From Candidatus Zixiibacteriota bacterium (GTDB lineage: Bacteria > Zixibacteria > MSB-5A5 > GN15 > FEB-12), in contig JBFMDV010000036.1 in assembly GCA_040753875.1 (NCBI GenBank), positions 52,283 to 116,282 on the forward strand: 64,000 nucleotides of DNA, read 5' to 3'. Shown in pieces: positions 35,101 to 45,567 of this stretch (within the stretch, counting starts at the first letter, position 1; each line of letters begins with the position of its first letter). A model generated the notes under the pieces. That model saw only the letters and a list, made by a program, of their open reading frames with translations, ran no database searches and had not been told where the DNA came from. A program made the position numbers and the translations under genes.

Positions 35101-36114
35101 TCACGACATTCGCGCGGAAGTAAACTCCACCATTTCCACCAGCGCCTGGTAGTAAACCGAATCCCTTATCGGTTGAATCGAGTCCAGGCCCTGCCGGCAG
35201 AGCTCATCGGCCCGTTTGTGCGTGTAGTCGAGTCCGCCGTTGTCGGCCACGAACGAGTACACTTTCTTGAACGAATCCGGCGTGGCCTGTTCGCGAAGCA
35301 GCTTAGTCATTTCGCGGCTGGACGCGGCGCCTACCTGCTTAAGCGAATAAATGAGCGGCAGCGTGACTTTTCCGTTCAAAACGTCGTTCCCCGGCTCTTT
35401 CCCGGTGATGTCCGGATCCCCGACGAAGTCCAACAGGTCGTCGGCGATCTGAAACGCCGTCCCGATCTTCTCGCCGAAAGCCGCGAACCGCTGCCTGTCC
35501 CGGTGTGTCCGCTTCTTCAGTATCGGACCCGTCTCACAGGAAACCGCAAACAGAGACGCTGTCTTGTCGGCGATTATTGACAGATACTCTTCCTCGGACA
35601 GTGCATAGTTACCGGTCTCCTCAATCTGGCGAAGTTCTCCCACCGAGACCCGCTCAGTGGCCGCCGAGATGGCGTCGATCAGCTCAATCGAGCGCGTGTC
35701 CACCATGATGCGAAACGCCTTGGCAAACAGATAGTCGCCCATGAGAACCGAAATGAGATTGGTCCATTTGGCGTTGACCGTCTCTTGTCCCCGGCGCAGC
35801 TCGGCTTCGTCCACCACATCATCATGCAGTAACGTGGCGGTATGGATAAGCTCTATCGCCAGCGAGGCATCAACCGAATGTTCGGCGAAATTGTCGGCGG
35901 CTCGGGAGGATAAAAACAGGAATGCCGGACGGATCCGTTTCCCTTTGGATTTGAGAAGGTGCCGCGCTATCGACGTGATAAGCGGCGAATCCCCACGGAG
36001 ATAATCATTGAGTTTCTTGTCGAATGTTTCCAGGTCGGTCTGCACCGGCTTGGTGTATTCGGCCAGATTATTGGCGTCCAGAACGACGTTCACGTTTTTT
36101 TCCAGCGTTGCCAC
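35101..36114 (-). CDS. Trans-polyprenyl diphosphate synthase
   Basis: The 337-aa protein is a long-chain polyprenyl synthase: first Asp-rich motif TATLLHDDVVDEAELRRG near residue 93, GDYLFAKAF near 126, and second Asp-rich motif QIADDLLDFVGDPDITGKE near 218. Such enzymes extend farnesyl diphosphate for quinone or glycan-carrier side chains, which fits the quinone-reducing ETF-QO and IspH in this window, though not as an operon. Chain length cannot be told. The N-terminal 30 residues form an amphipathic extension. Confidence 0.92.
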   Translation of the reverse strand: MATLEKNVNVVLDANNLAEYTKPVQTDLETFDKKLNDYLRGDSPLITSIARHLLKSKGKRIRPAFLFLSSRAADNFAEHSVDASLAIELIHTATLLHDDVVDEAELRRGQETVNAKWTNLISVLMGDYLFAKAFRIMVDTRSIELIDAISAATERVSVGELRQIEETGNYALSEEEYLSIIADKTASLFAVSCETGPILKKRTHRDRQRFAAFGEKIGTAFQIADDLLDFVGDPDITGKEPGNDVLNGKVTLPLIYSLKQVGAASSREMTKLLREQATPDSFKKVYSFVADNGGLDYTHKRADELCRQGLDSIQPIRDSVYYQALVEMVEFTSARMS

Positions 36115-36212
36115 AACGGAACGCGAAGATACGTGTCGTTGGATGGTCTGTCAACCGCTTTGGAGAACGTCGTAACTGCTTGGAATACAACACACCAGAA
36201 GAGCAGGTCGGT

Positions 36213-36827
36213 CTATTTCCTATTCTTGGCGTACTTCCAGCTTCTCGACTTCCCTTCGGCCAGCCAGACTACTGTCGTCTTGAGGCGTTCAGCGCGTGTT
36301 TCATCACGTTTGGCTTCGGTGACCCACTCCACGTACTCTCGCTTGTGGCTTGGTGGGAATGCCTCGAAAGCCGCCAGGGCACGCTTGTTCTTCCGGATTG
36401 CCGCCATAAAGTAGTCAGGCACTTCCACCTTTGCCCTCGGTTTGACGGCCCTGTTGATTCTGATGCCATCTTCGTTCAATTTGACAGCTTCCTTGATGAG
36501 TTTGACCATTATCGGCTTTGTGGGCAGGTCTTTGATGTTAGTGATCCGGTCAAGATGCCCCATCGCCGTTCTGTTCGTACGCGTGAGCGCCTTGTCCGGA
36601 TCGGACATGAGGGATGCTTTCCAGAAGACGAACGCACAATGTTCCTTAAACGCCGCCATGCCGCAGAGCATGCCCCGATGATCGAAATACGGCATCCCCC
36701 ATTTGATCGTCTCTTCTACGTCCGGGCAGGCCTGGTGCACCAGCTGCCTCAGGTGATTGAGGACCGGTTTGGCAAATGGCCTGGCTTTGGCGATATACGA
36801 ATCTACTCGTGGGTCCTTTTTGCCCAT
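36213..36827 (-). CDS. DUF1801/YdeI-OmpD-associated family protein
   Basis: The 204-aa protein combines a DUF1801 domain (VLNHLRQLVHQACPDVEETI, KWGMPYFDHRGMLCG, VFWKASLM) with the YdeI/OmpD-associated C-terminus (VPDYFMAAIRKNKRALAAFE, FPPSHKREYVEWVTEAKRDE, RAERLKTTVVWLAEGK). This arrangement is the common YdeI form. Its function is poorly understood; YdeI has been linked to envelope stress and bacteriocin protection in other bacteria. It stands alone, with a repeat-filled gap below it. Confidence 0.85.
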   Translation of the reverse strand: MGKKDPRVDSYIAKARPFAKPVLNHLRQLVHQACPDVEETIKWGMPYFDHRGMLCGMAAFKEHCAFVFWKASLMSDPDKALTRTNRTAMGHLDRITNIKDLPTKPIMVKLIKEAVKLNEDGIRINRAVKPRAKVEVPDYFMAAIRKNKRALAAFEAFPPSHKREYVEWVTEAKRDETRAERLKTTVVWLAEGKSRSWKYAKNRK

Positions 36828-37341
36828 GTTGAACCTCGCCGGCTGAGAATTTCGAGACTATACTACGTGCTACAACGAGTGTTGTCAACAGATGCGGAAT
36901 CACAATCAATTGTGGAGTCGTTCAACACCGTTACGTTCGCACAGCAAGCTGTGCGGCACCCGACACCCGGATTCGTAGCGCACCCGAAGGGTGATGAATT
37001 CCGTAATGGCTGACTCCCCCGAATCTATGCATACCGCTCCAAATGTCTCTTCCTTCTTGTTACTCACTGACATCCTCTACTTGTATTAACGATGGTGCTG
37101 GGAGGTGTGATAATCTCTCCCCGCCAATTCCTGGCGTGACGCGCTGAGCAGAGTTGAAACATGAGCCGCTGCACAAGCATAAGATCACACCTGTATAGGT
37201 GTGTTACCGGTTTAAAAACAAGGCCATTTTCTCTATGCCAGAGTTGCAGTGGTGTCGGGGTCCCCGCCCGACAACCGCTTCGACTCGACAGAGCCGTCAG
37301 GCCGGGACGCCTGACGGCACGGTGGAATGCAAGAGCCAGCC
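36828..37341. repeat. Repeat and hairpin-rich gap
   Basis: No ORF with support lies in these 514 bp. It contains CGCACAGC-AA-GCTGTGCG (36938-36955), CACACCT...AGGTGTG (37186-37203), and GCCGTCAGGC...GCCTGACGGC (37293-37318), a 10-bp perfect stem. The first hairpin has the same CACAGC...GCTGTG core as a module near 48157-48199. These may serve as terminators for the convergent ends of neighbouring genes, but none has a T-run. Confidence 0.55.
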
Positions 37342-38886
37342 CTATTCCCACTCAATCGTCGCCGGGGGCTTGGAGGAAATGTCGTACGTCACGCGGTTTA
37401 CCCCCTTCACCGTGCGGATGATCCGATTCGAAATGTGCGCAAGTATATCGTAGTCAATCCGCGCCCAGTCGGCGGTCATACCGTCAACCGAAGTCACCGC
37501 GCGAAGCGCCACCACGTTCTCGTACGTCCGTTCGTCCCCCATCACGCCAACAGCACGCACCGGCAGCAGCACCGCGAACGCCTGCCAGATATCATCGTAG
37601 ATCATCCGGTTGTGCAGCTCCTCGATGAACACGGCGTCAACCTCACGAAGCAGGTCGCATCGCTCTTTGGTGACATCTCCCAAAATGCGCACCGCCAGCC
37701 CTGGTCCTGGGAACGGGTGCCTCCGGATAAACTGCTCCGGCAGACCGAGCGCCCGTCCGATCGCGCGTACTTCATCTTTGAAAAGCTCCCTTAGCGGCTC
37801 GATCAGCTTGAGCTTCATGCGCTCCTTGAGCCCACCCACATTATGGTGCGACTTGATCGTGACCGACGGCCCCTTGAACGACACCGACTCGATCACATCC
37901 GGATACAATGTCCCCTGCGCCAGGAAATCGATCTCTCCCAGACGCTCGGCTTCGGATTCGAAAACATCGATGAAGCTCGCCCCGATGATCTTGCGTTTCT
38001 TCTCGGGATCTTCGACCCCTGCCAGCCGTTCGAGAAAGAGGGCCGAGGCATCCACCGGGTGCAGGTTAATGCCGAGCGTTGTCAGCATGGCGACGACGTC
38101 TGTGAATTCATTCTTGCGAAGTAAACCGGTATCAACAAACACCCCCTGCAGCCGTTTGCCGATCGCTTTCGAAAGCAGCACCGAGGCAACAGTGGAGTCC
38201 ACACCGCCGGATATTCCCAGCACTACTTTACCATCCCCAACCTGTGCCTGTATTCTGGCTACTGTCTCGTCGATAAACGACTCCGCCGTCCAGTCACCGC
38301 GGAGGCCGCAGATATCGAAAAGGAAGTTTTGGATGATCTTCTTTCCTTCAATCGTGTGATGCACCTCCGGATGGAACTGGAGACCATATATTTTTCTCTG
38401 TTCGTCGGCCACAGCCGCCACATGCAGCGATTCGGTTGAGCCGACCAACCGGAACCCCTTGGGCATGTTTACAATCGAGTCGCCGTGTGACATCCAGACC
38501 TGGCTCGTTGGCGTAACATTTCGCAAAAGTGGTGTGGGCTCAACCACGCTGAACGCCGCCCGGCCATATTCCCGCTTATCGCTGCGTACAAGTTCACCAC
38601 CAAACTGGTCCGCAAGGAGTTGCAGGCCATAGCAAATGCCGAGTATAGGGACGCCTGCGTCGAAGAACGGACGGCTCACACGGGGGGCATCAGGGTCTTT
38701 CAATGACGACGGCCCACCCGATAGTATGTACCCTCGCACATTTCGGTTCGCGAACAGAGACAAGTTCGTGTCGAACGGCACGATCTCGCAATAGACATGC
38801 GCTTCGCGCACGCGGCGGGCGATCAGCTGGGTGTATTGCGATCCGAAATCGAGGATCAGCACCATTTCATGGGCACGGGCCATCAC
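37342..38886 (-). CDS. guaA: GMP synthase (glutamine-hydrolysing)
   Basis: GuaA converts XMP to GMP. The 514-aa protein has the amidotransferase domain ([37 protein letters not shown] with the catalytic Cys; [10 protein letters not shown]) and the ATP-pyrophosphatase domain ([20 protein letters not shown]). The C-terminal dimerisation domain ends in TIEWE as usual. The open frame starts at a GTG at 38886; an ATG at 38883 that overlaps the nadB stop (TGATG) is equally good. It is the last gene of the lipid A-nadB operon. Confidence 0.97.
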   Translation of the reverse strand: MMARAHEMVLILDFGSQYTQLIARRVREAHVYCEIVPFDTNLSLFANRNVRGYILSGGPSSLKDPDAPRVSRPFFDAGVPILGICYGLQLLADQFGGELVRSDKREYGRAAFSVVEPTPLLRNVTPTSQVWMSHGDSIVNMPKGFRLVGSTESLHVAAVADEQRKIYGLQFHPEVHHTIEGKKIIQNFLFDICGLRGDWTAESFIDETVARIQAQVGDGKVVLGISGGVDSTVASVLLSKAIGKRLQGVFVDTGLLRKNEFTDVVAMLTTLGINLHPVDASALFLERLAGVEDPEKKRKIIGASFIDVFESEAERLGEIDFLAQGTLYPDVIESVSFKGPSVTIKSHHNVGGLKERMKLKLIEPLRELFKDEVRAIGRALGLPEQFIRRHPFPGPGLAVRILGDVTKERCDLLREVDAVFIEELHNRMIYDDIWQAFAVLLPVRAVGVMGDERTYENVVALRAVTSVDGMTADWARIDYDILAHISNRIIRTVKGVNRVTYDISSKPPATIEWE

Positions 38887-40490
38887 GATCCCTTCTGTAG
38901 TTTGAGCCCGGGTATGATCGTATCATGCAGGAAAGCCTCTTTTGACTCCGGCATCTCCTCGAGATATTGCAGACCACGCGATTCTTTGCGCGTGATCGCC
39001 GAGCGGATGATCAACTCCGCGACAGTGGCCAGATTGCGCAGCTCGACCACGTTGTACGTTGCCGGTGTCGCCAGATAATATTGCTCAATTCCGTTCTTGA
39101 TCCTCTGCACCCGTTCGAGAGCCAGTTGCAGGCGGTCAAGGGTGCGGACTATCCCCACGAAGTCGGACATCACGCGGTTGAGTTCGCGTCGGTCATGCGC
39201 GATGAGAATCTTCTCACGCGGGAAACTGAGCGACGAGTGAAACGCCCGTTCTATTGGGACTGACTCGGTGAAGTCGGCCTGCCGGAAATATTCGCACGAT
39301 TTATCCGCGGCGAAGCGCGCCATCACGACCGCTTCCAAAAGCGAGTTCGAGGCCAGGCGATTGGCGCCATGCATACCGGTCATGGCCACCTCGCCGGCAG
39401 TATACAAGCCGCGAAGCGACGTCTCGCCCTGAAGGGTCGACACCACCCCGCCGCAGGCATAGTGAGCCGCCGGTACGACCGGTATCGGCCGCTCGGTGAT
39501 ATCGACGCCGTACCGCAAGCACTCTTGATATATGTTCGGGAACCGTTTGCGGATATGGGCATGGTCCAGATGCGTGAGATCGAGCAGCACGTACTCGTCG
39601 CCGCTTCGCTTCAGTTCTTTGTCAATGACACGTGCAACCACATCGCGCGGCGCGAGGTCTTTCAACTCGTGCGCACCATCCATAAGAAACCGCCCGTCGT
39701 GCGCCCGAAGCCTGCCCCCTTCCCCGCGCACCACTTCCGAGATCAGGAATGGCTCCCGGCCCGGACTATAGAGAGTGGTAGGATGAAACTGTATGAACTC
39801 CAGATTGGCGACGGCCACTCCGGCTCGATAGGCGATCGCCACACCATCACCGGTAGCGATCTTTGGATTGGAGGTATGGAAATACACCTGTCCCAGCCCG
39901 CCGGTGGCCAGCATGGTGACCGGGGCATAGAATCCCTCAAAACTGCGTTCTGCTTCGGAAAACACATACGCCCCGCCGCAGCAGTCGACGCCGCCCGAGC
40001 GATACGTGATGAGATCCAGCACGATATGATCGCGGAATATCGCGATCTGGTCCGGTTTGGAGCGGCAAGCCGTCAGCAGCGCCCGCTCGATCTCACGTCC
40101 GGTGAGGTCCGAGGCGTGTGCCACGCGGGGGGCGGAATGTCCCCCTTCTCTGCCGAGGTCAAACCCGGCGTCCGTCATCGTGAACTGCACGCCGTAATGC
40201 ATCAGTTCCTCAATGGCCGATGGTCCCGCCTCGACGATCGCCTCCACCACCTCCCGTTTGCACAGGCCGCATCCGACCTGCAATGTATCGGCGATATGCG
40301 CATCGAACGAGTCGGTGTTGGACAACACGGCGGCGATCCCGCCCTGCGCACGGTTCGTGTTGCTGGCGGTTTCCGCCTTCTTGGTCACCACGGCGATGCG
40401 CGCTTTGGGTGCACGCGCATTCGCCTGCAGGGCATAGAACAACCCCGCTATGCCGCTGCCGATAACGAGGAAATCATAACGACGGTCCAT
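38883..40490 (-). CDS. nadB: L-aspartate oxidase
   Basis: NadB oxidises aspartate to iminoaspartate in de novo NAD synthesis. The 535-aa protein begins [19 protein letters not shown] (FAD Rossmann), has [20 protein letters not shown] near residue 46, the [20 protein letters not shown] active-region motif near 360, and an arm domain typical of the succinate dehydrogenase family. It overlaps lpxK by 1 nt and guaA by 1-4 nt. The NadA and NadC partners are not in the window, and a purine gene beside nadB within a lipid A operon is unusual. Confidence 0.96.
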   Translation of the reverse strand: MDRRYDFLVIGSGIAGLFYALQANARAPKARIAVVTKKAETASNTNRAQGGIAAVLSNTDSFDAHIADTLQVGCGLCKREVVEAIVEAGPSAIEELMHYGVQFTMTDAGFDLGREGGHSAPRVAHASDLTGREIERALLTACRSKPDQIAIFRDHIVLDLITYRSGGVDCCGGAYVFSEAERSFEGFYAPVTMLATGGLGQVYFHTSNPKIATGDGVAIAYRAGVAVANLEFIQFHPTTLYSPGREPFLISEVVRGEGGRLRAHDGRFLMDGAHELKDLAPRDVVARVIDKELKRSGDEYVLLDLTHLDHAHIRKRFPNIYQECLRYGVDITERPIPVVPAAHYACGGVVSTLQGETSLRGLYTAGEVAMTGMHGANRLASNSLLEAVVMARFAADKSCEYFRQADFTESVPIERAFHSSLSFPREKILIAHDRRELNRVMSDFVGIVRTLDRLQLALERVQRIKNGIEQYYLATPATYNVVELRNLATVAELIIRSAITRKESRGLQYLEEMPESKEAFLHDTIIPGLKLQKGS

Positions 40491-41575
40491 CAGTCACCTG
40501 TCGACATACGACCGAGTTGTGTTGCAATGAACGCGATGAATTGTTCGGCCTCCGGCTCAAGTTTCACAGTCTGTGCAACATAATAGATTTCCCGCCCGAA
40601 ATCAAAGCTGCTCACTTTCGTCCAATCCTTGGCCGTCGTGAGCAGGAAGTCCGGACGCTGTTGTTCGGCCAGTCGACGGATCTTCTGCAGGAGCGTCTGG
40701 TCGTAACGCTGATGGTCCCCCAGTTCCAGGCCGTGAACCACTCGCGCAGAATGTTTCTCGACCTCCTTTCGCAGCGCCGGGAAATTCCCCACCCCGGCAA
40801 ACAGCATGACCGATTTGTCACGCATATAGGATACTGGAAAACGCCGCCAGTTGCCCACCAGTTCCGACAGACCAAACTCGGCGCGGTAACGCGGGGCGGT
40901 CGAGTTTACTCGCTTCAATCGCGCCGTCAGTTCCGGCAAGTCGGCGCCAAGACTCGCTCGCGAAAGCACAATCACGTCGGCGCGTTTCAACCCGGACAGT
41001 GGTTCTCGCTGGATGCCCAGCGGAAACAGGTGGTACAGACGTAGCGGTACTGAGGCATCAATCACCACAACATCCAGGTCGCGTGCTAATCGCGCATGCT
41101 GGAATCCGTCATCGACAATGATCAGATCAACCTTCCCACTTGCGGCGAGATGTTTTGACGCCTCCGCTTTCGACCGATCAACGGCGATAACAACTTCAGG
41201 GAGCATCTGCGCGAGCAGTTTCACCTCGTCGCCGATCTCATCAGCGGACAGCCCCACCAGTTGTTTCCCGTAGCCGCATACCGTTTGCTTCCCCCTTCGG
41301 CCATAGCCCGACGCTGCGATCCCGACGCGCCAGCCTCTTTCCGACAATTGCCGAGCAATGAACGCGACCAGCGGTGTCTTGCCAGTCCCGCCAACAGAGA
41401 TATTGCCAACCGAAAGGACAGGAACTGACACCTTGACAGTCACGTGGCTCAATGACCGCCTTGCGAGGTGGAGCAAGTAATAGGCAAGTGACACCGCCCA
41501 GAGGAGTGGTCGCAGTAGGGTCCACGGCGTGAATCCCTCACATCGCAGGACCTTCTTCCATATCCGTTCAAGCAT
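40490..41575 (-). CDS. lpxK: Tetraacyldisaccharide 4'-kinase
   Basis: LpxK phosphorylates the 4'-position of the lipid A disaccharide at the inner membrane. The 361-aa protein starts with a membrane-bound N-terminus (LLWAVSLAYYLLHLARR), followed by VPVLSVGNISVGGTGKTPLV, the P-loop, at residue 54. DLIIVDDGFQHARLARDLDVVV holds the catalytic Asp pair, and HQRYDQTLLQKI and TTAKDWTKV are further family blocks. Its start overlaps waaA by 8 nt and its stop overlaps nadB by 1 nt (TGATG). Confidence 0.96.
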   Translation of the reverse strand: MLERIWKKVLRCEGFTPWTLLRPLLWAVSLAYYLLHLARRSLSHVTVKVSVPVLSVGNISVGGTGKTPLVAFIARQLSERGWRVGIAASGYGRRGKQTVCGYGKQLVGLSADEIGDEVKLLAQMLPEVVIAVDRSKAEASKHLAASGKVDLIIVDDGFQHARLARDLDVVVIDASVPLRLYHLFPLGIQREPLSGLKRADVIVLSRASLGADLPELTARLKRVNSTAPRYRAEFGLSELVGNWRRFPVSYMRDKSVMLFAGVGNFPALRKEVEKHSARVVHGLELGDHQRYDQTLLQKIRRLAEQQRPDFLLTTAKDWTKVSSFDFGREIYYVAQTVKLEPEAEQFIAFIATQLGRMSTGD

Positions 41576-42830
41576 GGCCGAGCCGTTTCAGAATGTAGTC
41601 TCCGGCGATGGCAGTGGCCGACCGCTCCGCATCGGAATCCTGCTTCCGGCGGAATCTCCGCTTCCCCTCGATTATCTCGCGCACGAAGGCACAAAGCATG
41701 TCGCCATCCCGCACCTCGGCGCCATATTCCCCCCTGCAAATATAATCAGCCGATTCTCGAACATTGCCGGTTGATGGTCCAAACAGCACCGGGGTGCCAG
41801 ACCACACCGGTTCGAGCAAATTGTGTCCCCCCAGCGGCTGGAGTGTGCCACCGACGAATGCAAGATCGGCGGCCGAGTAGATTTCTGCCAGAAGCCCCAT
41901 CCTGTCAATAATAATCACTGCCGTATTGGTCAGCAAAGTATTGCCCGGTTGCTCGCAGTGCTCACTATGGAGAATTGGCCGCAGTCCTGTTGACTGGACC
42001 AGTGCGCAGACCTCGGAAACACGATTCACATGACGCGGCGCCAGACAGAGTCGCAGTTGGGGGAAAGCCGGAATGAGTCGCACGAAGCAGTCGAGCAAAA
42101 TCTCCTCCTCACCCGGACGCGTGGAGCCCGCTGCCAACAGGAACATCTCAGATGTTATGCCCAGATCACTGCGGATCTGCTGTCGCCGTGCTTCAGATCG
42201 CTCCGAGACCGGCGCGTCGAATTTCATGTCACCGGCAACGACAACTCGATCCTGCCCCACTCCAAAATGAGAGAAACGCGAGAGATCATCTTTCGTCTTC
42301 AGAAAGAATCGCTCGTAACCGGAAAGAATCCTGCGCATCGAGCCGCGAATCAGTCGGTACTTACCGAACGACTTTACGGTCATCCGCCCATTCACTTGAA
42401 CGATCGGCACACCGCGCCTGGCTGCCTCAACCGCCAGGTTCGGCCATATTTCAGTCTCGGCGATGACAATCAGTTTTGGGTGAAGCGCGTCCAGCGTCCG
42501 GCCTACCACCCGGGGAACATCGAGTGGGAAAAACGACACGCCAATGCCCGGATCGACCACCTGCGAGGCAATCTGGTAGCCCGCAGGCGTCATTACTGTC
42601 ACGTGTGCCGATAGAGACGGGTCCCGACGTTTCAAATAGTCGAGCAAATAACTGATCACGCGCACTTCGCCGGCAGACGCCGCATGTAGCCAAAGTGTGG
42701 CCGGTTGTCTGAGATTAGCCTGCGCCAGACGTCCCCGCCACATGTTGGAGCCGCCGGCCGATTTGACGGCCGCATAGGGGTAGATTACGAGATAGATAAG
42801 ATAGGTGATCAAGCGATACAAAAGAATCAT
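41568..42830 (-). CDS. waaA: 3-deoxy-D-manno-octulosonic acid (Kdo) transferase
   Basis: WaaA (KdtA) adds Kdo to lipid A precursor. The 420-aa GT30 enzyme has an N-terminal anchor (LIYLVIYPYAAV), the motif ATLWLHAASAGEVRVISYLL near residue 44, VIAETEIWPNLAVEAARRGV near 128, AGSTRPGEEEILLDCFVRLI near 240, and FVGGTLQPLGGHNLLEPVWS near 330. All match the family. It overlaps lpxB by 4 nt (ATGA) and lpxK by 8 nt. The number of Kdo residues added cannot be read from sequence. Confidence 0.96.
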   Translation of the reverse strand: MILLYRLITYLIYLVIYPYAAVKSAGGSNMWRGRLAQANLRQPATLWLHAASAGEVRVISYLLDYLKRRDPSLSAHVTVMTPAGYQIASQVVDPGIGVSFFPLDVPRVVGRTLDALHPKLIVIAETEIWPNLAVEAARRGVPIVQVNGRMTVKSFGKYRLIRGSMRRILSGYERFFLKTKDDLSRFSHFGVGQDRVVVAGDMKFDAPVSERSEARRQQIRSDLGITSEMFLLAAGSTRPGEEEILLDCFVRLIPAFPQLRLCLAPRHVNRVSEVCALVQSTGLRPILHSEHCEQPGNTLLTNTAVIIIDRMGLLAEIYSAADLAFVGGTLQPLGGHNLLEPVWSGTPVLFGPSTGNVRESADYICRGEYGAEVRDGDMLCAFVREIIEGKRRFRRKQDSDAERSATAIAGDYILKRLGHA

Positions 42831-43933
42831 AGAAACCCGTTCACCAGGCGGGCCGCTCGCTCCGAGGCGCCAACGCCGCCAAGCAGGCCCGGAATCTGGT
42901 TCAGACGGCGGCAGACCCGCTCCGTCAATGCCGCATCACGGTGGAATCGTTCCAGCTCGGCGAACATCGATCGCTCGTTGGCGTCATTCTGAATCAGTTC
43001 CGGCACCACCTTCTCGCCCAACACCAAGTTGACCAACCCGATCTTGTCGATAGTGACCAGACGACGCGCGATCTGATATGTCAGAAACCCGGTCTTGTAC
43101 ACCACCACCATCGGCCGACCGATTATTGCGGTCTCGAGTGTGGCCGTTCCCGAGGCCGTCAGCGCAAGATCGCTTTCATACAGAACGCTCCTGGTGTCGT
43201 CGTAGCGTACGGCGATCCCCGCATCCCCAAACGGCCGCCAGTGACCCTCGTAATCATATCCGTTGCGAAGCGCCGCGACCACCGCCGTCGAGCCATACTT
43301 CCGGTTGAACATCTGCGCGGCGGCGAGCATCGAGGGAAGCATCCGGGCGATCTCCTGCGGTCTTGAGCCCGGCAGAAGCGCGATCTGACCGCTCTTGGGC
43401 GGCGCTGAACCGATGTACTCGCTGGGGATATCTTCGAGCAGATAATGACCGACAAACTCGGCCCGCACGCCGCTTCCCCCATAGAACTGCTTTTCGAACG
43501 GAAGAATCACGATCATCAGATCGATCAGTTCCCGTATCTCGGCTATCCTCCCTTTTCCCCAGGCCCAGAGCTGCGGCGAAATATAGTACACGATTGGTAT
43601 CCCCAAATGTTTGATTCGCCGAGCCAGCCGCAGATTGAATCCCGGGTAGTCGGCCACGAGAATGCACGATGGTTTCCTGCGCGTAATCTCCTCGACACAT
43701 CGATTCATGAGATCGCGGAAGAACCAGAATCGTTTCGCCACCTCCCAGAAACCGAGAACGGCCAGGTCCGCACTATTAGCAAGTTGCTGCTGACCGGCTT
43801 GCATAAGCGCTGGCCCGCCCAGCCCGAACAGTTCCAGCGCGGGGTGAATTTCCCGAAGGGCTCGCACCAAGCGGCCGGTGGCGTTGTCGCCGGATGGGTC
43901 ACCGGCAGATACAAAGAGAAGCGGCCTCGCCAT
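42827..43933 (-). CDS. lpxB: Lipid-A-disaccharide synthase
   Basis: LpxB joins UDP-diacylglucosamine and lipid X into the disaccharide. The 368-aa GT19 protein starts PLLFVSAGDPSGDNATGRL, where the usual GExSGD appears as GDxSGD, a conservative change. Other landmarks are DYPGFNLRLARRIKHLGIP, YYISPQLWAWGKGRI, GHYLLEDIP and SGTATLETAIIGRPMVVVY. It abuts the Gfo/Idh/MocA gene (TAG followed by ATG) and overlaps waaA by 4 nt. Near its C-terminus it has the common hydrophobic helix for membrane association. Confidence 0.95.
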   Translation of the reverse strand: MARPLLFVSAGDPSGDNATGRLVRALREIHPALELFGLGGPALMQAGQQQLANSADLAVLGFWEVAKRFWFFRDLMNRCVEEITRRKPSCILVADYPGFNLRLARRIKHLGIPIVYYISPQLWAWGKGRIAEIRELIDLMIVILPFEKQFYGGSGVRAEFVGHYLLEDIPSEYIGSAPPKSGQIALLPGSRPQEIARMLPSMLAAAQMFNRKYGSTAVVAALRNGYDYEGHWRPFGDAGIAVRYDDTRSVLYESDLALTASGTATLETAIIGRPMVVVYKTGFLTYQIARRLVTIDKIGLVNLVLGEKVVPELIQNDANERSMFAELERFHRDAALTERVCRRLNQIPGLLGGVGASERAARLVNGFL

Positions 43934-44935
43934 CTACGCCGTTTCTGTCGTCATGCGGGCAATCGAGGCCAGACCGATCCGCTCGACCTCCAGCGCCACG
44001 CGCAGCGCTTCCGTTGCCTCTTCGAGCGTGACGGCTACCGGTGTCCGATGAATCACTGCCTCCAGAAACGACGCCAGTTCCGCACCCAGCATATCCTGGC
44101 CGTCATCAGCTTTCTTGAGATACACAATATCACGCCCGGATTTTCCCAGCGGCACGCGCATGCCGGCGCTGTTATCGCCTGGCGCAGCCATGCGATAGAC
44201 ATCAGCCTGCTTCTCAGCGAGGTCAAGCGAGTAGTAGCCGGACTTCTGGAAAATCCGCAGCTTGCGCATGGCTCGAAGTGAAATTCGTGATGCCGTCAGA
44301 TTTGCGGCGGCCCCATTGGCAAAGGTGAGTCTGGCGTTGGCAATGTCGGCCTGGTCGGACACGACTGCCACCGCCGATGCCTGAATATCGACCATCGGCG
44401 ACTTGATGAATTTCAGCACCAGATCGATATCGTGAATCATCAGGTCGAGCACGACCGCCACATCGGTGCCGCGTGGATCGAACGCTGCCAACCGATGCGC
44501 TTCAATGAACGATGGCCGGATATCGTATGCATCGAGCGCCCGCACCGCTGGGTTAAACCGCTCGATCTGGCCGACCGTTACCACTACGCCTTTCGCTTTC
44601 GCCCGTTCGCGCAGCTTGACCGCCTCAGTCAGCTGTGCTGCAATCGGTTTCTCGATAAGGCAGTGAATCCCCCTCTCAATCAAAAACGATGCCACTTCAA
44701 AGTGGGCTGTTGTGGGAACTACGATAGTAGCGGCATCGACCGCGCCAGCCAGTTCATCCAGCGATGAAAACGGCTTTACGTGAAATTCCGCAGTATGTTT
44801 GGCCGCCTTCTCGCCGTCTATATCGTACACACCGATCACCTGTGAGAGCGGCAACTGCGCCAGCCAGCGCAGATGGTGTCTCCCCAAGCCGCCGACACCC
44901 ACAACGGCGGTTTTCAGTTTTCTCGTTTCTGTCAC
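43934..44935 (-). CDS. Gfo/Idh/MocA family oxidoreductase in lipid A operon
   Basis: The 333-aa protein is an NAD(P)-dependent oxidoreductase: LKTAVVGVGGLGRHHLRWL (Rossmann), HCLIEKPIAAQLTEAVKLRE with the EKP signature near 94, and DLMIHDIDLVLKFIKSPM, which holds the conserved His/Asp region. Family members oxidise sugars or sugar nucleotides. Position between lpxA and lpxB suggests a role in the lipid A sugar, for example the UDP-GlcNAc 3-dehydrogenase (GnnA) step that makes 2,3-diamino lipid A, but the needed aminotransferase (GnnB) is not visible. So its substrate remains open. Confidence 0.85.
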   Translation of the reverse strand: MTETRKLKTAVVGVGGLGRHHLRWLAQLPLSQVIGVYDIDGEKAAKHTAEFHVKPFSSLDELAGAVDAATIVVPTTAHFEVASFLIERGIHCLIEKPIAAQLTEAVKLRERAKAKGVVVTVGQIERFNPAVRALDAYDIRPSFIEAHRLAAFDPRGTDVAVVLDLMIHDIDLVLKFIKSPMVDIQASAVAVVSDQADIANARLTFANGAAANLTASRISLRAMRKLRIFQKSGYYSLDLAEKQADVYRMAAPGDNSAGMRVPLGKSGRDIVYLKKADDGQDMLGAELASFLEAVIHRTPVAVTLEEATEALRVALEVERIGLASIARMTTETA

Positions 44936-45031
44936 AGTTTATGCCTCTCGATTCGTTTTCTCCTATGTAGAAACCTGCTCTCGGTGCGAAACACGAGCCG
45001 TTGCGGCGCTGTGCGCCGATACCAGTCGGCC

Positions 45032-45532
45032 CTATGCATCATTCCCCACCGGAACCCGGAATATCGTCAGCATCGCGACCAGAGGAACTACACACAAAAG
45101 CCCCACCATGATCCAGAACAGTGCCGCCGGAACGCTGCTTCTGCCCGCGGTACCGGCGCTTGCAATAGTCTCGAATATGAGAATAAACAGTCCGTTGAGC
45201 AAGATACCGAGGGTGAGTGCAAAGACAGTCAGACGATCCACGAATCGGCTCTTCCGCTCCGGCGTCGACAGCCAGTACTCTTTATTGGGGACATTCACAA
45301 GTGTTGGCTTGATCCGCCCCAGCCACGGCACAATCATCACGATGACATTCATCGTGATAATCACCATGCTCCAGAGCACAAAGAAGTTCCTCTTCGGCGT
45401 AAAGTCCCGCGGCTCGCCGGAAGATTCGAATGAACAGGGCATCGGGTCCGGGAGTTTTGGATATGCCTCGATTCCCTGCCACAAAAGGATGGCCAGCGTG
45501 AACAACCAGAGTATCAGCAGTGTCTTTTTCAT
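45032..45532 (-). CDS. DUF1648-domain membrane protein
   Basis: The 166-aa protein has an N-terminal helix (LLILWLFTLAILLWQGIEA), then YPKLPDPMPCSFESSGEPRD, the DUF1648 signature, and three more membrane helices (MVIITMNVIVMIVPWLG; FALTLGILLNGLFILIF; FWIMVGLLCVVPLVAML). DUF1648 is also the N-terminal part of SdpI-like immunity proteins. Function here is unknown. It lies inside the lipid A operon between lpxA and the Gfo/Idh gene, with gaps of 35 and about 96 bp, wider than between the enzymes. Confidence 0.85.
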   Translation of the reverse strand: MKKTLLILWLFTLAILLWQGIEAYPKLPDPMPCSFESSGEPRDFTPKRNFFVLWSMVIITMNVIVMIVPWLGRIKPTLVNVPNKEYWLSTPERKSRFVDRLTVFALTLGILLNGLFILIFETIASAGTAGRSSVPAALFWIMVGLLCVVPLVAMLTIFRVPVGNDA

Positions 45533-45567
45533 ATCGTCGCGTGGCCGCGACCGAACGGCCGATAGGC

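Noticed and set aside
39369..40583. 404-codon plus-strand ORF opposite nadB
   Set aside because: Antisense shadow of nadB; no start signal or motif.
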